Shown here: piece by piece, positions 48,348 to 62,100 of the stretch
How the letters are laid out: every line of letters begins with the position of its first letter
How positions within the stretch are numbered: the first letter of the stretch is position 1
Assembly: GCF_026151205.1 (NCBI RefSeq)
Contig: NC_087083.1
Coordinates: forward strand, 6,302,460 to 6,366,459
From: Bolinopsis microptera
Taxonomy: Eukaryota > Ctenophora > Tentaculata > Lobata > Bolinopsidae
Length of the DNA: 64,000 bases
Reading direction: 5' to 3'
Notes under the pieces: generated by a model
Database searches by the model: none
Seen by the model: only the letters and a program-made list of their open reading frames with translations
Told to the model about the DNA's origin: nothing
Translations under genes and position numbers: made by a program

Positions 48348-51300
48348 AACTTTAGAAACAGAGAAGATTAGAAGATGGAATATTGAATAATATGTTCATT
48401 ATATAGCATTTGAAAAAATGCAACAAATAAGTTAGTTTAAAGGTTTTTTCATGCCACAAAATCACACGACAGGATCATGTAACTTTGATAATTATTATTA
48501 AATTCCTAACATTACGTATTTAGTCCCTTCAGCTACAATTTTAACCTTTCTCTTCAATTTCGTTGTCCGTTCGAGACTTAATGTTAAAGATTCGAATTAA
48601 AATTGAAGTATCATTTTAAAGATTTATCTGTTTGTTTGTGACTTTGTTAATCAAACCAAGTCACACAATCATTTTTCTGTTGATTTGCTAGTTTAAATGT
48701 TCACTAGACTAAATGATGTTCGTGGCCTGCACGTTTCGCCTAAACTTAATGACAGTCCTGTCGCGGATTTCCGGAAGCGAAAGGTTGTGCAAGTCAAGGT
48801 GGAGTGGTGTTGAGGTGAGCGTTGCAGTGATGAAATGATGACGTCTCGTTTCTACGTCCGAACGGCCTCTTGTAATAGCGATGAGCACCATGGAAGTAAT
48901 TCACTACATTTCACTTGTGCTCCGTGCTGTTGGTCTATGGGGTTATGTCGCATCGGAAATTAAAACACTCGTCAGAGAATGAAGATAATTTTAATGGTGG
49001 TTCGGTAAAACAAGGGGAATTTGATCATAGTGATCAGTCGATAACCATACACTGTAATTCATATCAAAGTGTTCAATACGCTGTGAGTAACACGAAATGT
49101 AGGTATATTTCTAATCTACTACTTAAATTTCTTGTTTGTACACACGTTTTTGTGTATATGTTCAAATTTGGTTTTGTCTCCTGTAGAAATCGGGTAATGT
49201 CAAGTAGGTGCTAACATTTTAAGTATTGATAAGTGGGTTTGCATATTAAATACTTTACTACTTTGAGTTCATAAATTTTTTAATGTTCTGTATAGCATAT
49301 TGTAGTGAATTACTGTACAAGTTTGTTGTCTGTACTTTATGTCAAAATAGTATAGCTCTTGTTATTGTGTTCGGAACGGTCAGTAATATTGATGGGTCAA
49401 GACTAAAGTATGTCTTCATGATTTGAAAACAGTTGGACTTCTTTGACAGGCGTGTGTCAAAAGTCGGAAGTTCCGGCTAAATGAACTGCAGTTTTGTCAT
49501 GGCAGGCTTAAACAAAAGTCACTGCCAACTGAAGTTCAAGGTCATAACAGCGCGCGGGCTTTTTAAACGACGCAACGCCTCTGATTTGCCGCATGATAAG
49601 ACGTTACAGTATTACCGCGTATTCCAGCGAGTTGCTTAATCAAACTACTGTTGCAGATCATGTAAGTTAGTCAGTAAAAGTTGGGGAACGCTTCACGAAA
49701 ATACAATTAATTCGGTCAATCTCAATTATCAATCAGTCGTACAAAACCACAAAGGCAGTAAATAGGTAGCCTAAACTTTTCCTTCAAAGTTCTGTCGTAA
49801 AATTATCATACTGCTCAAGAAAAAGTCAATTATACATTGATTATAAAGTGACAAATCTTGACTAAAACAATTAGGATTTATCGCAATAATTTTGCCCTTA
49901 ATTCTTACCCTGTCACAGTCTTTTCTCGTTGATCTTATCGTTATGGCTTCAATGATCCCGTTCGCTTTGATCGAGAGCAATCAGCTCGCAACATCTTATT
50001 CGATACTCCAATTTACCTCAGGAAGTCAAGTCTGTAATCTGTAGGTTTGGTAATTGTACTTTTGTTACAGTTATTGATACGTCCAATTTTGTTACAGAGG
50101 GGTGAAGCGGAAAAGGGTGAAGCGGAAAGTGTTATATTGACTTCTAGCACGTTCATTTTCTCTATAGCGGAGACAGCGAATTAAAAAGGAAAAATATTGC
50201 AGGAATTCACTGTAATCATGTAATACGTTTAATTTTAGGTATTTCTACGGTAATTACATTTCTTTAGCTTTGAAAATTTTTCATAACTACAGCACTAGCG
50301 ATGTTTGCAATTCTATACTAAATGAACTGTGTGTACAAACGCAATGATCTGAGACATCGAAATGATTGTGATTTTAATTACAAATGCTCAATTGATCCAA
50401 TAATAAATAAACAAGGCCACTACTTCACTTTACTTAAATTACTCTTATTACAGTTTTTATAATGCAATGAAAAAACCTGCTTTATTCTGCTCCCCTTTTA
50501 TTAGTACTCCAGTAAAATTTATCGAGTATAATATTTTGAATTTTGTGCCCCGGGGATAGCTTAATCAGTAGTGTTAAGTAGCCCACTTAAACGTTATTTC
50601 AAAGATGTCTGATAGTGATGTCTGATAAGAGTTTGATTATCTGAATTGCATTTTAGAGACAATGGTTTAATCGGGAAAGATTATCTCTGATTTCAGTCGA
50701 GTCTAGGACTAATCCTGTTACAAATACTAAATAATCTAAAATTGTTCAAGTATTCTCTGAACAAATTCCAAGTAGTTTCCTTGTGAAATGTTCCCTGAAT
50801 TGTAGATAAATCTCGTTAATGTCATCTTATATTATAGCAGTGGAGTTAAAAAAGGTCATCACAGCTCAGGGCTGCGTCATCGTTAATTTAGAGGTTAAGA
50901 GGGGTCCGTAGGATTTAATTACGGAAGATTAAAACTCGCAGGTTGCACAGAAATCGACGAAATATCTTGTCGCTTGTCACCACGATTCTTTATTGTCGTA
51001 AGCCAGACTCGCGATTATCAAGAAATATAAAATTGCTGTGAATAGTGATGGAAGAAAACATCAATTTAGGCCTGATATTTAACGCAATATCTGTGGAAAT
51101 TTTGTTGTCATACAATAATTTTTATTTTTGGGTCAGTCGGTGACTGTGCAGAAAACTGCTATATGAATCATCGTGAAAGACTGAAAAGTAGCAGTTCACA
51201 CGGGTGTTTTAAACAACAATTCGTGTCTAAACATTTGTGCCTTGGTACTTAAGTAGCTGTGAATAAAATGGCATTTCCTTGAGCCGTGATCTATGAAGCA

Positions 51301-53673
51301 GAGCTGAGAAATATTTAAAACAGCAGTTCGAAACGGACCGGACCAGAATCGATGCGTCTCATGCTAAAACATCTCGTGTGATTACTCTGAAAATGGCAGT
51401 TTAAAGTCTGGAATTTACGAACACCCGTGATGGATGGCCAGGACATTAGTCGTGGTACATTTATTCGACCACACACTTAACTTCTCCCAGCTACCGGAAT
51501 TTCTAACCTCCCGAAACGCCTGTAACTCGTGCTGCAGTGAGGTACAGTCTTCTAATCATGGCACTGGTATCTACGTGATTGCAACGCTGAAATACGTATA
51601 GAAACATACCTAGAATCAATATGATCAATCCCAGGAGTGCTAATATAGAACGCAGAAAATTATTAAGCAGTCAAGTGTCTGGTCTACGCTATAATTATCG
51701 ACATTAGTAATGCTGCAGTTGTCATTGCAATTGTCGGGTATGGTTTGTAAAATATTTTAACAGATCCTGATAACGTAGATGCTGTCATGATATCATCAGC
51801 AAGACCATCACATACGCTATATTTCATATCAGGTGTCCTTAGTCTTACTAAGTGTTGTTATCCTTGAGAATTAGGTTTTAAAATAATGTTTATTAATAGA
51901 ATAAGCAACATATAACCACAGCGGTTTACAGCGTTGTTGTTGAACATCTGACTCTACCACTGTGGAGGTGGTGGTCTGAGATATGCTATTTGTGTGCGTC
52001 ACTTCTTCGGAACCCTGATTGGTCAATTTAAAATGTGTGTAAAATATAAATTTGCCAAGGTATTGGATAGTCTTCATTCACCTTAAGCTTACAAATTCTG
52101 GGAATTTTGTCATCAATACATTCAAGGTATTTTCCGAATATTTTGGACTTAGACACGGCCCTTCACAGCATGAGGAGTATTTCGCCAAAGAGAAGGCATG
52201 CGAACATCAGGCCCCTACAAAACTTTTACAGATACCTTCCGACATTATACCTATATTATATCCAGTATTGATCTCCATCAAAAGGGCCAATTGATATCGA
52301 ATTGATCATTCAATATAAAGGGTCGGTGACGAGAGAGTTAGTACTTTGTATGCTTAAATAGATGAGGACGATGTAAGGTGCACGTGCACACAGTTCAATA
52401 CTCCAAATCACGTGACACTAGCTGCCAATGCCACGTGACAGTGACCAAGCAACAGGAAGTGTGTATCTAGCCGCGAGAGAAGATCAAAGAGTTGGAGCAC
52501 ACGTGAGGCGTCGGAAAATGGGCCACGACGATACTTTTAACTGCCCCAGAATGAAATGCACTTAAATTGGGGGTCAACGGAAAGTTCAAACTGTTTTCAG
52601 CTTTCCATAAACTTCTGTATCGTCCTGTTTCAGCGTATTGTAGCAATAGCCGGGCAGCGCGAGGACGACGCGAGAGATGAGGTTGATAAATTGGTCACTC
52701 GATAAATTGTCGTATCTGTTCCCATTATCAGTAATTTGGTCCCATATTACATAATTACAACTACTCAGTACTCCTTTTACACCACACCTATTTTCATCCA
52801 ACTCTTAGACTCCTATCTCCACCTTCCAATAGTTCAGTTTAAGTGGACCAATTAAAATGAAGACCCTTAACAATTATTAAGTCGATAAATATCTAGCCCT
52901 AGGTTTTAGATATTAATGTTGTTTAATAGCAGGACCATTGATGCAAATTTTTTCATTTCCAATTAGGGCGATTATCTTAAGTGTTAGGATATTAACTTCA
53001 GGAAGGATAAATATTGGAAAGTAATGTTTTATGCGGGTTTAGGTAGGCAATAATGTGATCTTATATTGTAGGTCTATCACATTCCTTTAAATCACTTTCT
53101 TTATATAGCACAATCAAGACACTATATTGGTTCACGTATAAAAAGCAAAAATCTTCTAACCAATAGTTTTAAAAACTCGACCTCAACCTAAAGAGATAAA
53201 TCGATCTTGATCAGTTAAGATATCTAAATTTATTTAAGTGTTTATAGATCAGTCGAGTTATCAAACTTGTTAACAATAACAATATTGCAACAAACGGAGA
53301 CGTGTAGGTCCACACAAATAGTATACAGCGACACCGCGGTGAATTAGTCACAAAAATTAATAAGTATGAAACGAGATCTTTACAAATCCTCTGTTTACCA
53401 TATGTTTGTATATAAGTATTCTTTAACATCCTTCTATTTTTATAACTTACAGTTAAAATAAAATTGCTTTCTTTGCGACCAAAAATCATGTTTCCTAAAT
53501 TTCTGTTTAATTCCGACATTATCCCTGAAAACCATTAACTTCAACAATTAAATTAAATATTGAAGGAGGAATTAATGATCGAATTCTTAAACATTAATCA
53601 AGGCCCATCTCAAATATTATACGAAAGATACATATCAAAGCAGGGGGGTGTACACAAAACCCTTTACAAGTTC
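48348..53673. repeat. 5.35-kb tandem repeat, copy 4
   Basis: Full copy of about 5326 bp. Includes a local duplication of GGTGAAGCGGAAA near 50100-50128 that is not in copy 1. Confidence 0.88.
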
Positions 53674-55119
53674 AACTTTAGGAACATAGAAGGATAGAAG
53701 ATGATTATTGAAAATATGTCATTATATAGCATTGAAATAACATCGCAACATAGAAGTTAGTTTAATGTTAGTTCATGCCACAAAATCACCACGACAAGGA
53801 TCATGTAACTTTGGACTAATTATTAATTTAAATTACTAACATTAAGAATTTAGTTCCTACAGCTACAATTTTTTAACTTTCTCTCCCCTTACAATTTCGT
53901 TGTCCGATCGTACTTAATGTTAATGATTCGAATTAAATTGAAGTTCATTTTAAGGATTTATTGTTTGTTTGTGTCTTGTTAATCAACCAAGTCACACAAT
54001 CATGTTTCAGTTGATTAGCAAGTTTAAAGTTCCCTAGATAAAAAGATTGTTCGTGGCCAGCAACGTATTCGCCTAAACTAAATGATGTCCAGTCGCTGGA
54101 TTTCCGGAACACGAAGGTTTGTGCAGTCAAGTGGTGTGGAGTAGATGCTGAGCGGTGCTGTGATGAAATGATGACCGTAACGTTTCACCGGTTCGACACG
54201 GCTCTTGAAGCTCGCTGGCACTGGAGTAATCAAAACATTTCACTTGTGCTCCGTGCCTGTTGTATATGGGGTTATGTGCATCCTGAACATTAAAACCACT
54301 CGTCAGAGAAGAGTAATTTTAATTGTGAGTTCTGGTAAAACGAAGGGGATCTGGTTCAATAAGAGAATCAGTCGATACCCATACACTTTATTCATATCAA
54401 ACGAGTTCATACGCGGTGAGTAACACGAAATGAGGAACATCCTTCAAAATTACTACTAAATTTCTTGTTGTTCACCCGTTTATGTGAAATGTTCAATTTG
54501 GTTTTGTTCCTGTAGAAATCGGGGGTATATGTCAAGTTGGTCAAAATGTAAAGTCACAGCTAAGTGGTTTGCAATAAAAACTTCTTTACTACTTTGGAGT
54601 CACATAAATAATAAATAAAGTAAGAATATAGGATTCATACCAGTCAGTTTGAAGTCTGTTCAATCTGTCAAAGTAAGCTTATTTATTTGTGTTCGGCCGT
54701 CAGTAAAAAATGAATCGGGTCAGAATATAGAATGTCACTGATTTGAAAAACAGTTGGACTCTTTGACAGGCGTTGTAGTCAAAGTCGATGTTCCGGCTCT
54801 ATTGAACTGCAGTAATAGTAATTGCTCTGGCAGGCTTAAACTACATGTCACATGCCAATGAACAGTTCTCATGGTTCATAACCAGCGTCGCGGGTTTTTA
54901 AACGACGGCGCGCTCGAAATTTGCGCTTGAAAGACGTATCCAGTATACCGCGAATTCCAGGAGTATGCTTAATCAAACTCAGTTGCAGATCTGTAAAGTG
55001 TCAGTTAAATGTTAGGGAACGACTTCAAGATATACCAAATAATTCGGTCAATCTCAATTATCACTCAGTGTACAAAACCACAAAGGCAGTAAATAGGTTA
55101 GCCTAACTAGTTCCTTCAA

Positions 55120-55164
<45 letters not shown>

Positions 55165-58100
55165 AATAAAAAAAAAAAACTATAAAAGTTCTGTCGGTAA
55201 ATTATCATACAGCTCAAGGTAAAGCAATTCTAATCTGATTATAAAGTGACAAATTGACATTAAAACAATAGATTTAATCGCATTTATTTTGCCCTTATCT
55301 TAAACCTGTCACCAGTTTTTTCTCGTTGATCTTATCGATAGAGTTCAATGATCCCGTCACTTGATCGAGAGCAATCAGCTCGCAACATCTTATTCGATAC
55401 TCCAATTTACACGTCAAGGAAGTCACGTATGTATCTTGTAGGTTTAGTAATTGTATTTTTGTATCAGGCTATTGTACGTCAATTTCTGTACAGCGGGAGT
55501 GAAGCGGAAAGTGCTTATCTTGATTCTGCACGTTCATTTTCTTTATAGCGAGACTGCGAATAAAAAGAAAAATTGCAGGGAATTCACTGTAATCATGGTA
55601 ATACGTTTTAACTTTAGGTATTTACGGTAATTACATTTCTTTAGCTTTGAAAATATTTCACATAACTACAGCACTAGCCGATGTTTGCAATTTCAATACT
55701 TAAATGAACTGTGTGATACAAAACGCATTGATCTCGAGACACGGGAAAATGATTGTGATTTTAATTACAAATGCTCCAAATGACTCCAAAATACCATTAA
55801 ACAAGGCACTACTTCACTTTTACGTATACTTTAACTTTTATACACGTTTTATAAAGCAATGAAAAAACCTGCATATTTTCTGCTCCTTTTAGTATATCCA
55901 GTAAATTTATCGAGTATAATATTTTGAATTTGTGCCCCGGGATAGCTTAATCAGTCGTTGTCTAGTAGCCCCCACTTAAACCGTTTATTCAATAGATAGT
56001 CTGATAGTGATGTCTGATAAGAGTATGAATTACTGAATTGCATTTTAGAGACAATGGTATAATCGGCAAGAATTATCTTTGATTTCAGTCGAGTCTAGGA
56101 TAATACTGTTACAAAATATAAATACTCTAAATTCTGTTCAAGTATTATCTGGACACAATTCCAAGTAGTTTCTTGTGAAATGTTCCCCTGAATGTAGCTA
56201 AATCTCGTTAAAATGTCATCTTTATATATTAGCAGTGGAGTAAAATATGGTCATCACAGCTACCAGGGCTGCGTCATCAGTTATTTAGAGGTTGAGAAGG
56301 GGTCCGATACGGATTCTAATTACGAGATTTAATAACTCGCAGGTAGCACAGAAATCGCGAAAATATTTTCCGACATGTCACACGATTTCTTTATAGTATG
56401 TAAGCCATGACTCAGCGATTAATCAAATATAAATTGGCAGTGATATGATGGATGTAAACAATCAATTTAGCTGATTCATTACGCTAAATCTGTGAAATTT
56501 TTTTGTGTCATCACAATTATTTTTTATATTTTGCTTCAGTGGTTGGACTCGGTGGCAGAAAACCTGTAATTATGAATCATCGTGAAAAGACTTGAAAAGT
56601 AGCAGTTCACTCGGGTTTTAAACAACAATTCGTGTTAAACATTTGTGGAATGTCTTAAAGTAGCTGTGATAAATGGATTCCTGAGCGTGATTCTATTGAA
56701 GCAGAGCTGAGAAATATTTAAAAACCAGCAGGTCCGAAAACGGGACGGACCCAGGAACGCTGCGTCTGCTAATACATCTCGGTCGTTACCTCTAGTGGCA
56801 GTTTAAGTCTGGAATTTACGAACACCGAGCTGGGGCCAGGGACATTAGTCGTGGTACAATTTATATCACACACAACTTAACCTTCTCCCAGCTACCGGAA
56901 TTTCTAACCTCCCGAAAACTCCTGTAATCGTGCTGCAGTGAGGCTACAGCTTTCTAATCATTGGCCTATCGTGGTATCCTACTTGATTGCAACGCTGGTA
57001 ATCCGTATATAGAAAACATACCAGTATTCACATATGATCATTCCCAGGAGTGCTATATATAGACGCAGAAAATTATTAAGCAGTCAAGTGTCTGTGTCTA
57101 CGCTATAATATCGACATTATAATGCTGCGTTGTCATTGAATTTCGTCCGGGTATGGTAAAATCATTTTAAAGATCTGATACGAAGATGATGCGTCACTGA
57201 TATCATCAGCAAAAACATCCACATACGTATATTTCAATATCAGTGGTGTCCTTAGTCTTACTTACGTGTTTTATCCATGGAGATTAGGTTTTAAAATAAT
57301 GTTATTTCAATAGATAGGCACATAAATCACCACAGCGGTTACAGCGATGTTGAACATCTGACTCTACCCACAGTGGAGGTGGTAGATCATGAGGATTTGT
57401 TTTACATATTTGGTGCGTTACTTTGGACTGATGGGTCAATCACTAAAATGTGTAAAAATTAATTTGCCCAGGTATTGGATAGTACTTCATTCCTCTTCAG
57501 CTTACAAATTCTTGGGGAATTTCTGTCCTCAAACTTCAGGTTATTGTCCGAATATTTTTGGGACTAGAACACCGGCCTACTCAGCAATGAGTGTAGAGTA
57601 TTTCGCACAAAGAGAAGGCAAGCGAAACATCAGGATTACAAAAACTTATACAGATACCTTCCGACATATATTACATCAATTTAATATCCAGCTATTGATC
57701 TCCATCAAAAGGGCAATTGATATCGATTTGATCATTCAATATAAAGGGTGGTGACGAAGAGTTAGTACTTAGTATGCTTAAATAGATGAGACGATGAAAG
57801 TTGTCAACTGCACACAGTGTTTCATTACTCTAAATCACGTGACACTAGCTGCACAAGCCTCGTGACAGTGACCCCGCAACAGGAAGGTGTATCTAAAGCG
57901 CGAGGAGAGATCAAAGTGTTGGAGACACGTGTGGCGTGAAGATTGGGGCCCGACGACTACTTTTAAAACTGACATCAGATTGAAAATGCACTTAATGGGG
58001 GTCAACGGAAACGTCAAACCATGTTTCAGGTTCAGTTTAAACTTCTGTATCGTCCTGTTTCAGCGTTGTACAACTTTATCCGGGCAGAGCGAGCCGACGC

Positions 58101-59124
58101 GAGGAGATGTGGTTGATAAATTGTCACTCGATAATTGTTCCGTTATCTGATCCCATTTTTCAGTTATTTGTCCATATTACATAATTCAACTAATCAGTAC
58201 TCCTTTTTACCCACCCCACACCTATTTTTCTTCCAACCTTATGTAACTCCTATCTCACCATACCATAGTCAGTTTAAGTGGACCAATTAAAAATGAAGCC
58301 CTTAATTATAAGTCGATAAAAATCTAGCCCTAGATTTTAGATATTTAATGTGTTTAATAGCACGGACCATCTGATGAAATTTTTTCCAAATTACGGGCGA
58401 TTATCTTAAGTGTTTGGGATATTAACTTCAGGAAGGGAATAAATATTGGGAAAGTAAATGTTTTATGCGGAGTTTCTATGGTAGGCAAAATAATGTGATT
58501 CTTATTTGTTAGGTCTATCACATTTCTTTATATCACTTTCTTTATATAGGCACAATCAAGACACCATTATTGGTTAATCGTATAAAAAGCAAGATCTTCT
58601 CCTATGGTTTGAAACTCGGACCTCAACCCAACAGAGATAAATTCGTTTTCTTGATTCAGTTAAGATATCTAAGTATTGTTTTAGTGTTTTTAGATTCAGT
58701 CGGAGTTATTCAAACTTTTGTTTCACAATAACTCTTGCAACAAACGAGAGTGTAGGTCCTCACATGTATACAGCGACACCGCGGTGAACTTACGTCACAA
58801 TATTATAAGTTTGAAACGAGATCTTTACATATCCCTGTTACCATAACGTTTGTATTTAAGTATTATTTTTTCATCCTTTATATTTTTATAACGTGTACAG
58901 TTTAAATAAAAATTCTTTCTCTTGCGTACCAAATAATTCTTGTTTTACTAAATTACTGTTTAATTCGACATTATCCCTGAAAACATTAAACTTCAACAAT
59001 TAAATTAAATATTGTAGGAGGAATTAGATCGAATCTTAACATAAACACGCGCATCTCTTATATTTACGAAAGGATTGCATCATTCAAGCCAGGGGTGTAC
59101 ACACAACCCCTTTACCAAGTTCAA
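53674..59124. repeat. 5.35-kb tandem repeat, copy 5
   Basis: Full copy of about 5451 bp. Interrupted near 55118-55185 by an A-rich insertion. Confidence 0.88.
55118..55185. repeat. poly-A insertion in copy 5
   Basis: 42 A, then TAAATAAA-type sequence and 12 more A, between TTCCTTCAA and AAGTTCTG, which are adjacent in copy 1 (28340-28350). It could be a retroposon tail, a slippage expansion or a sequencing artefact. Confidence 0.85.
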
Positions 59125-62100
59125 AACTTTAGAACATAGAAGATAGAAGATGAATATTGAATGAAAAATTTGTCATTATATAGCATTTGAAAAAACATGC
59201 AACAAATAAGTTAGTTTTAAAGTTATTTCATGCCACAAAAACTCACACGCGGATCATGTACTTTGACTAATTATTATTAAATTCCTAACATTAAAGAATT
59301 TTGTCACTACAGCTAAAATTTTAACTTTTCTTTACAATTTCGTTGTCCCGATCGATAATTTAATGTTAAAGATTCGAATAAAATTGAAAGTATCATTTAA
59401 TGATTTATCTGTTGTTTGTGACTTTGTTAATCTAACCAGTCACACATCTTTTCGCTGGTTGATTGCAAGTTTAAAGTTCCCTAGATAAAAAGATGTACGG
59501 TGGCCAGCACGATTCGCTAAACTTATCTGAAGTTACAGTCGCTGGATTTTCGGAACAGAAGGTTGTGCAGTCAAGTGGAAGTGGAGTAGAGTGCTGAGCT
59601 GTTGCAGTGATGAAATGATGAACGTCACGTTTCACCGTCCGACCACGGCATCTTGAATTCGTGGGCACCAGGGGAGAATCACAACATTTTCACCTTGTGC
59701 TCCGTGCTGTTGTCTTTGGGGTTATGTCTCATCCTGAAATTAAACATCGTAGAGAAGAGATAATTTTAATTGTGGTTCTGGTAAAACAGGGGGATTTGGA
59801 TCATAGAGATCAGTGATAACCATACACTTAATTCATATCAACGAGTTCAATACGCTGTGGAGTAACGAATGAAGGAACATTTCAAAACTACTACTAAATT
59901 CTTGTTGTACACCAGTTTATGTTGAATTGTCAATTTGGATTTGCTCACTGTGAAATTCGGGTTAATGTCAAGTAGGTCAAAACAATTTTAAGTCAAGCTA
60001 AGTGGTTTGCAATAAACTACTTTACTACTTTGAGTACATAAAATAATAAAATAACTGTAGCATATAGATATTCTTACCGGTCGGTGGAAGTCTGTACAAT
60101 CTGTCCAAGTAAGCTTATTTATTTGTGTGCGGGCCGTCAGTATAACAAATTGTTCGGGTTCAAGAATAAAAGAATGTCACTGATTTGAAACAGTTGGGAC
60201 TTCTTTGACAGGCGTGTAGTCAAAAGTCAGAAGTTCGGCCTAAATGAACTGCAGTAATGTCCACGGCAGGCTAAAACCAACAAGTCACCTGCCAACTGAA
60301 CTGTTCACATGGAGTTCATAACCAGCGCGCGGGCTTTTTTTAAACGACGCGCGCACTGTTTTGCGCATGAAAAGACGTATAACAGTATTACCGCGTATTC
60401 CAGCGAGTTGCTTATCAAACCTTACAGTGCAGATCTGTAAGTTAGTCAGTAAAAAATGTGGGAACGCTTCATGATTTTACCAATAATTCGGTCAATCTCA
60501 ATTATCAATGTCGTACAAAAACACAACGGCAGTAAATAGTAGCCTAAATAGTTCCTTCAAGTTCCTGTCGGTAAAATTATCATAAAGCTCCAAGAAAGCA
60601 ATTCTAATTCTGATTATAAATGACAAAACTTGAACAAAAAAACAATAAGATTTATCGCATTTAATTTTGCCTTAATTCTTAACCCTGTACAGTCTTTTTT
60701 CTCACGTTGATCTTATCGATAGAGCTTCAATGTTCAGTCATTTGATCGAGAGCCAATCAGCTCGCAACATCTTATTCGTTACTCCAATGTACGTCAAGGA
60801 GTCAAGTCTGTATCTGTAGGTTTGGTTAATTGTTACTTTTTGTATCAGTTATTGTACGGCATATTTCTGTATATAGCGGGGTTGAAGCGGGAAAGTGTTA
60901 CACCTTGACTTCTCGCACGTTCTTTTCTTATAGCGAGTCAGCGTATAAAAAGATAAATATTGCAGGAATTACATGTAATCATGTAATTACGTTTTAACTT
61001 TAGTATTCTACGGTAATTACATTCTTTAGCTTTTGAAATATTTCACATAACTACAGCCACTAGCCGATTGGGTTGACAATTCATAATAAATGGAACTGTG
61101 TGCTACAAACGCAATGATCTCGAGACACGAAATGATTGTGATTTTATTACAAATGCTCAAATGACTCCAAAATACATAAACAAGGCCATAATTACACTTT
61201 ACTTAACTTAACTTTAATACAAGTTTTTATAAAGCAATGAAAAAAACCTGAATATATTCTGCTCCCTTTTATTAGTATCCAGGTTACAAATTTTATCGAG
61301 TATAATATTTTGAATTTTGTGCCCCGGGATAGCTTCATGGTCGTGTCTAAGAAGCCACTTAATCCGTTATTCAAAGATAGATGATAGTGATGTTGTTATG
61401 AGTATGAATTATGAATTGCATTTTAGAGGACAATGGTTTTTTAATGGGAAGAATTATCTATGATTTCAGTCGTGTCTAGACTAATCCTGTTACAAATACT
61501 AAATTACATCTAAATTCTGTTCAAGTATTATCTGACACAATTCCAAGTAGTTTTCCTTGTGAAATTGTTCTGAATTGGAGCTAAATTGATTAAATGTCAT
61601 CTTATATTATCATCGCAGTGGAGTAAAAAAGGTCATTCACAGTACAGGGCTGCGTCATCGTTATTTAGAGGTTTTAAGTGGGGATCGATAGTATTCTAAT
61701 TACGAAGATTAAAACTCGAAGGTTGCAAGAAAGCGCCGAATATATCTTGTCCGATTGTCTCACGATTCTTTAGTAGTCCTGTAAAGCCATGACTCGCGTT
61801 AATCAAAATATAATTGCAGTGAATAGTGTTGAGAAAACAATCAATTAGCCTGAATCATTAACGCAAAATCTGTGAAATTTGTGTGTCTCACATTATTTTT
61901 TATTTTTTTGGATTCAGTGGTGACTGGTGGCAGAAAACCTGGCTTAATATGTAATCATCGTGAAAAGACTGATAAAGTGAGCCTTTACACACGGAGTTTT
62001 TATACATAACAATTCGATGTTAAAATTTGTGCATGGGTACTTAAGGAGCTGGTATAAAATGGATTTCCTTGTGCCGTAGATTCTATGTAGCAGTAGCTGA

